This document shows positions 24,593 to 28,247 of a DNA stretch of 28,247 nucleotides, in pieces. The notes beneath the pieces were generated by a model that was given only the letters and a program-made list of their open reading frames with translations, did no database searches and had not been told where the DNA came from. Positions within the stretch are counted from its first letter, which is position 1. The number at the start of each line of letters is the position of its first letter. The stretch lies in NCBI GenBank assembly GCA_964516805.1, contig CAZEXI010000027.1, positions 1-28,247 of the forward strand, given 5' to 3'. Position numbers and translations under genes: made by a program. This stretch comes from CAYSTL01 sp964516805. GTDB taxonomy: Archaea > Thermoplasmatota > Thermoplasmata > Halarchaeoplasmatales > Halarchaeoplasmataceae.

Positions 24593-25288
24593 ATGATCAC
24601 TATAATTGGAGTAGCACACGTACTAGATATTTCAGAAAGAGTAAAGAAAGAGATCAAGAGCAGACATCCTTCTGTGGTAGCTGTAGAACTTGATAGGGCA
24701 AGGTACGAATCTTTAAAATCTGGAGAAGAAGGGAGAGGCAATTTACCATTTGTATATAGGTTATTATCGATCATCCAAAAGAAGATAGCAAAAAGATATA
24801 ATGTAAAAGTGGGTGAAGAGATGTTATCTTCAATAGAGGCAGCTAAAGAGATCGGTTCTAGTATAGCACTTATAGATCTTCCAGCTCAAAGAGTTTTCAA
24901 AAAATTACTAGATAGTATGAGTTTTAAAGAGAAAATATATCTCATAATAGGTGGAATAGTTGGATTGATCAGCGGTAAAGGAAAGATAGAGAAGGAGATA
25001 AAAAGATATCAAGATAACGAAGAACAGTACATGGATGTGATGGAATCACAGATGCCATCTATGTCTAGGATATTGATAGAGGATAGGAATAAGTTCATGG
25101 CTAAAAACATGAAGGACCTGGAAAAAAGATACGGTTCAGTAGTTGCAGTGGTTGGGGATGGCCATATTTCAGGTCTGATAGAGGAATTAGATGATGAAGA
25201 ACTCGAAGTAATAAGATTGAAAGAGATAATGTCTGAAGAAAAAAATAATGAAGTGAGTTTTTCATATAATTATAAGGTTCAGGATTAG
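24593..25288 (+). CDS. TraB/PrgY family protein (short form)
   Basis: TraB/PrgY/GumN-type proteins are putative metal-dependent hydrolases; PrgY shuts down peptide pheromone in enterococci. The N-terminal GVAHVLDIS (6-14) is the family's G-x-x-H motif, followed by VVAVELDRARYESL. GDGHISGL near residue 190 is the second histidine motif. At 231 residues it lacks the C-terminal multi-helix membrane region of the longer archaeal members, though IYLIIGGIVGLISGKG near 115 is hydrophobic enough for membrane contact. The stop overlaps the stop of the convergent metalloprotease. Family call good; substrate unknown. Confidence 0.88.
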   Translation: MITIIGVAHVLDISERVKKEIKSRHPSVVAVELDRARYESLKSGEEGRGNLPFVYRLLSIIQKKIAKRYNVKVGEEMLSSIEAAKEIGSSIALIDLPAQRVFKKLLDSMSFKEKIYLIIGGIVGLISGKGKIEKEIKRYQDNEEQYMDVMESQMPSMSRILIEDRNKFMAKNMKDLEKRYGSVVAVVGDGHISGLIEELDDEELEVIRLKEIMSEEKNNEVSFSYNYKVQD

Positions 25289-26286
25289 TAGTATTTTTTA
25301 CCACTAGATTTTTCCTGGTTGTAGCTATCCTTCTTTTGGTTATAATCATCATAATAGTATTCATTGTTATAATTTGATTTATCATCATTTCCATATCGAT
25401 CATTTCTAACCTGTTTGTCAGCTGGATACCTATATGTATATCTCTTTTCTGGCTTAAGCGAGACTGATATCCCTATAAATATCCCCACTTCACTGATGAT
25501 AGTCGCGTAAGTGATATATTCTTCTAAACCCCTGCCGATATCTTTATCCTTTATTTTTTCAATGTCTTCTTGACATTGTTCACAGAAGTCAGCAGGTGGT
25601 GTTTCGCTTAATCTACCTATATTTACTTCAACAGATGATGCCATTGCGCACTTTCCTGCTTCCTGGTCGCAATGATGATCACCTACTTCGTGGTCTGAAT
25701 GATAATTAATACCAACTAGAGAAATAAGATGTCCGAATTCGTGTATTATAACAGATTTTTCGATCTCTAATACATCTAGACTACTTTTTGAGGAAATACT
25801 CATTATAGCTTGTTTAAAAATTACTATTTTATTACCTTCGTAGGAAAGACCTAAAACATCCGTGTCTTTTTTCCATTCACCATCTAAGAATAAAATATGG
25901 ATGTTAACGGTATCTTCTTCTCTATAATTATCTTGATATTCTTCATTCAGTTCATAAATATCTTCTTCAGTATAGAAATTTCTACGATCTTCATCCTTGA
26001 TCTCATCATCGATATGATCTCTTACTTTATTTTTATCACAATATTTATTGATAATATGGATCAACTGATTTCTAGAACCGTCGGTCGGTCCATATCCATC
26101 TACATAATCATATTCGATTTCTAGATCTTCATATTTGTCATCATTGAGATACATCTGGGCATATTCTGTTGAATTATAGAGATCAGCTTTCTCCCTTAGA
26201 AATCCTGGAAAAAAGCTAAACGTCATAGCTACTAGGATAATAGCAGCGATCCAGATTGTTATAATGGCGATATAATTATTTCTCAT
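25285..26286 (-). CDS. Membrane-anchored archaemetzincin-like metalloprotease
   Basis: A 333-residue zinc protease. HEFGH (182-186) is the HExxH zinc site. HHC (204-206), C213 in KCAM (a Met-turn candidate) and FCEQC (234-238) reproduce the Cys pattern of archaemetzincins, HExxH...HC...C-x-M...CxxC. It differs in having extra residues between HExxH and the HC (LVGINYHSDHEVGD), so the third zinc ligand is uncertain. An N-terminal helix (residues 5-25) and a second near 257-277 would place the catalytic part outside the cell. The last 50 residues are rich in Tyr, Asn, Lys and Asp and would face the cytoplasm. ATG 26286 follows a TATA-like CTTTATAG. Protease activity is likely; the substrate is unknown. 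Confidence 0.75.
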   Translation of the reverse strand: MRNNYIAIITIWIAAIILVAMTFSFFPGFLREKADLYNSTEYAQMYLNDDKYEDLEIEYDYVDGYGPTDGSRNQLIHIINKYCDKNKVRDHIDDEIKDEDRRNFYTEEDIYELNEEYQDNYREEDTVNIHILFLDGEWKKDTDVLGLSYEGNKIVIFKQAIMSISSKSSLDVLEIEKSVIIHEFGHLISLVGINYHSDHEVGDHHCDQEAGKCAMASSVEVNIGRLSETPPADFCEQCQEDIEKIKDKDIGRGLEEYITYATIISEVGIFIGISVSLKPEKRYTYRYPADKQVRNDRYGNDDKSNYNNEYYYDDYNQKKDSYNQEKSSGKKYY

Positions 26287-26346
26287 GTGTTAGCCACACT
26301 ATAAAGATAATATGGATAAAAGAAGGTTGCTTATTAAAAATGTTTT

Positions 26347-27255
26347 CTACTCTTTAACACTCTGTCTTTCCAGATCTTCATAGGCTGTGTCTGCAGCTTC
26401 TGCTGCTTGCCCTGCTGCTGTGATGACCTGCTTTAATGGAGAATCGATAACGTCTCCGGCTGCATAGATACCTGACACATTGGTTCTTCTTTTTCTGTCT
26501 GTTTTTATGTAGCCACCTTCTGTTGTTTTGACACCTAAGTCATTAGCTAAATCATTATTTGGGATAGAGCCTATCTCTATAAAGAGACCGTCCACGTCCA
26601 ATTCTTCACCGTTATCGAGTTTTACTGAAGATAATTTTTCATCACCTTTTAGTTCCTCTACATTTACGTTGAAAACAGGTTCTATCTTCTCATTATTATG
26701 AACTTCTTCCACTCTTATTGGTTCAGGCCTAAAGAATTCCTCTTTTCTGTACAAGATGTATACTTTTTCAGCATATTTAGATAAAAGCAGTGCAGAAACT
26801 AAAGCTGAGTCTCCACCACCTACTACACCAACTATTTTACCATCATAAAATGCAGCATCGCATGTTGCACAGTAACTTATTCCCCTTCCAGTAAGTTCTT
26901 CTTCGCGGTCTAACCCTAGTTTTCTTTTTTCTTGACCGGTAGCTAGTATAATTTTCTTAGCTTCGTATTCATCCCTAGTAGTTTTCACTTTGAAATGGAG
27001 ATCTTTTCCTTCTATTTTTTCTACTTTATCGTATGCTACTTCTACACCTAGGTCCTTTACTTGTTCTTCCATTTTATTGATGAGATCCATGCCACTAATG
27101 TTTTTGAAACCTGGGTAATTACAGACTTCAGGTGATTCTGAGATCAAGCCACCTGGCATCTCACCGATTTGGATCGTATCAAGTTTATATCTAGCTGAGT
27201 AAAGTGAAGCTGTGTAACCTGCTGGTCCTATTCCAACAACTAATACATCATACAT
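26347..27255 (-). CDS. trxB: Thioredoxin reductase (TrxB-like)
   Basis: A 302-residue FAD-dependent disulfide reductase. GIGPAGYTASLYSAR (8-22) binds FAD, YCATCDAAFYDG (128-139) carries the redox Cys129/Cys132 pair, VVGGGDSALVSALL (144-157) is the NAD(P) Rossmann loop, and GIYAAGDVID closes the FAD site. Where E. coli TrxB has HRRDxFR for the NADPH 2'-phosphate, this protein has YRKEEFFR (169-176), so cofactor preference may differ. It reduces thioredoxin or a similar small redox protein. No thioredoxin gene is adjacent; it is a single gene between the metalloprotease and IscU, all on the minus strand. Confidence 0.95.
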   Translation of the reverse strand: MYDVLVVGIGPAGYTASLYSARYKLDTIQIGEMPGGLISESPEVCNYPGFKNISGMDLINKMEEQVKDLGVEVAYDKVEKIEGKDLHFKVKTTRDEYEAKKIILATGQEKRKLGLDREEELTGRGISYCATCDAAFYDGKIVGVVGGGDSALVSALLLSKYAEKVYILYRKEEFFRPEPIRVEEVHNNEKIEPVFNVNVEELKGDEKLSSVKLDNGEELDVDGLFIEIGSIPNNDLANDLGVKTTEGGYIKTDRKRRTNVSGIYAAGDVIDSPLKQVITAAGQAAEAADTAYEDLERQSVKE

Positions 27256-27322
27256 ATTATCAATAAGGCAGTAAAAGAGGTATCATTTAATACTTTTGGG
27301 CAATTAGTGCAAAAACGGTTAT

Positions 27323-27739
27323 TTATTCGTCATTTTCCAATTGGACCCCTTCTATTTCTAGGTCGTTTTCTTTGAGATAATTTTTGATAGCTTCTTTCAA
27401 AGCATCTGCTGCCAGATTAGAGCAGTGCATCTTTACTTCAGGTAAACCACCTAATTCTTCAGCAACATCATCTCTAGATATATTATAAGCTTCCTTTAAC
27501 GACTTACCTTCAGCCATCTCAGTAATCATCGAAGAAGTAGCTATAGCTGCTGCACAGCCAAATGTTTTAAACTTGATCTCAGATATTTTGTTATCATCTA
27601 TTTTAAGATATATTATCATCATGTCTCCACATACTGGATTTCCAGCTTCACCAACTGCATCAGCATCTTCTATCTCCCCCATATTTTTTGGATTTTGAAA
27701 ATGGTCCATCACCTTTTGGCTGTATTCTTGTTGGGTCAT
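27323..27739 (-). CDS. iscU: Iron-sulfur cluster scaffold IscU/NifU-like
   Basis: A 138-residue U-type scaffold on which [2Fe-2S] clusters are assembled. The three cluster cysteines are C37 (GNPVCGD), C62 (FGCAAAIATSS) and C106 (VKMHCSNLAADAL), with Asp39 and His105 as usual. The start YSQKVMDHFQNPKNMGE is typical. A cysteine desulfurase normally sits next to it, but none is found in the 500 bp upstream or in the genes downstream. Transcription starts from a TATA box at 27771-27780 with a very short leader. The acidic C-terminal tail beyond residue 125 is a small extension. Confidence 0.96.
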   Translation of the reverse strand: MTQQEYSQKVMDHFQNPKNMGEIEDADAVGEAGNPVCGDMMIIYLKIDDNKISEIKFKTFGCAAAIATSSMITEMAEGKSLKEAYNISRDDVAEELGGLPEVKMHCSNLAADALKEAIKNYLKENDLEIEGVQLENDE

Positions 27740-27770
27740 ATTTGATCAATAAAATCTAACAAGAGGGTTG

Positions 27771-27780
27771 TAATATAAAT
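27771..27780 (-). promoter_or_regulatory. TATA box of iscU
   Basis: ATTTATATTA on the minus strand, centred about 36 nt before the iscU ATG at 27739, predicts a leader of about ten nucleotides. It indicates that iscU is not transcribed from an upstream gene. Confidence 0.55.
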
Positions 27781-28125
27781 TACGCTTAACCGAGTCTATC
27801 GAAAATTAAGTGATATTGTAGATCTAACAGAATAAAGAATACCACATCATACGGTATTTTGTATATTATAATTACAAGTTCAATCCGTAATAAAATGTCT
27901 TTAATAAATATCTTGTTAGGGTTATTTATGTCATTGCACCAACAAATAATAAGGTAATCCATATTACTGAAAATTTTATTAGATCTTTTACCCCTTCGCC
28001 TAATATTTTCCTTTATTATCTGCAAAAAATTTCGTCAACGTTTAAGTAGCGATTTAGATAATGATTTTATGGGAGTCTACAGGAATTTTTTTGAGATATC
28101 TTTTGATATATTTATGGAATTACAT
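27781..28125. other. Non-coding, AT-rich stretch with small hairpins
   Basis: No convincing gene lies here. Small inverted repeats are present: AATACC/GGTATT (27838-27858, followed by TTTT) and TTGTTAGG/CCAACAA around 27912-27945, plus GTAAT/ATTAC pairs. In DNA this AT-rich they may be chance, or part of an unrecognised RNA. A 79-codon minus-strand frame at 27786-28025 has no ribosome-binding site and an Ile/Asn-biased composition typical of translated AT-rich spacer. Confidence 0.4.
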
Positions 28126-28127
28126 TC

Positions 28128-28157
28128 TATATATCGATGGAATTGTAAGACAATTCC
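28128..28157 (+). promoter_or_regulatory. TATA box with an adjacent perfect palindrome (probable operator)
   Basis: CTATATATC (28128-28136) is a TATA box. Three bases on, GGAATTGT-AAG-ACAATTCC (28139-28157) is a perfect 8-bp inverted repeat filling the space between the TATA box and the expected transcription start. This is the classic place for an archaeal repressor to block RNA polymerase. The half-site ATGGAATT also occurs at 28114-28121, 23 bp before its copy at 28137-28144. The controlled gene begins at or beyond the window edge. Confidence 0.55.
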
Positions 28158-28185
28158 AGTAGATAACCAAAAAAGGTGGTAAAAT

Positions 28186-28218
28186 ATGAAACGAAATAAT
28201 TCGCAGATAACACAATAA
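28186..28218 (+). CDS. Ten-codon reading frame with a strong ribosome-binding site
   Basis: ATG at 28186 is preceded by AGGTGG (28174-28179) at the ideal 6-nt spacing, but the frame reads only MKRNNSQITQ before TAA at 28216. Downstream of the palindromic operator it could be a leader peptide, the start of a gene broken by a frameshift or sequencing error, or a ribosome-binding site used by a later start outside the window. No family can be assigned. Confidence 0.3.
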   Translation: MKRNNSQITQ

Positions 28219-28247
28219 AATCAACAAAAAATAAATAATAGAGTCAT

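Noticed and set aside
27888..27905. tRNA T-loop-like AGTTCAATCC
   Set aside because: No complementary T-stem, no acceptor stem and no anticodon arm around it.
27786..28025. 79-codon minus-strand reading frame upstream of iscU
   Set aside because: No ribosome-binding site or TATA at the right distance, composition of translated AT-rich spacer (Ile, Asn, Lys), and no recognisable motif.

Overview
This AT-rich window comes from an archaeal chromosome, most likely a euryarchaeon of the Thermoplasmata type; the lineage is inferred from gene content. Archaeal markers include a TOPRIM-type DnaG primase, an archaeal 30S ribosomal protein S15 followed by a RecJ-like DHH nuclease, a TIGR00024-type phosphoesterase, and DUF2240, DUF835 and COG1411 proteins. 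Many genes have a TATA box 24-35 bp before the start codon, which implies leaderless or short-leader mRNAs; internal operon genes use GGAG or GGTG Shine-Dalgarno sites. There is one 100-N scaffold gap at 17611-17710.

Layout. 1-127: tail of a charged coiled-coil protein. 197-2718 (+): PLP enzyme, DUF1611 protein and GNAT acetyltransferase in one operon. 2745-6726 (-): pyruvate phosphate dikinase and DnaG. 6757-7037: a gene-free stretch closed by a 16-bp inverted repeat and containing hairpins; it may be a non-coding RNA or a MITE-like element. 7086-9263 (-): TPR protein and phosphoesterase. 9374-11181 (-): S15 and RecJ-like nuclease. 11326-14307 (-): secreted, membrane-anchored protein with an eight-bladed PQQ-type propeller and six FN3 domains. 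14393-20899: a Ras-like GTPase translationally coupled to a V4R/DUF835-like protein (-), divergent from a giant surface protein (+) with one C-terminal membrane helix and a cytosolic domain resembling Roadblock/LC7. 20905-22013 (-): HisA-related TIM barrel overlapping a DUF2240 gene that has no ordinary start codon. 22063-25288 (+): GNAT, aminotransferase, CDF metal transporter, TraB-family protein. 25285-27739 (-): membrane-anchored archaemetzincin-like protease, thioredoxin reductase, IscU. 27740-28247: non-coding, ending in a TATA box, a perfect palindrome and a 10-codon reading frame with a strong ribosome-binding site.

The best candidate for an undescribed system is the 14.4-20.9 kb region. 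A receptor-like surface protein with a possible GTPase-regulating cytosolic domain shares a 100-bp promoter region with a small GTPase and its coupled V4R/DUF835 partner. The parts suggest envelope-to-cytoplasm signalling through a Ras-like switch. This is inferred from architecture and gene order only.
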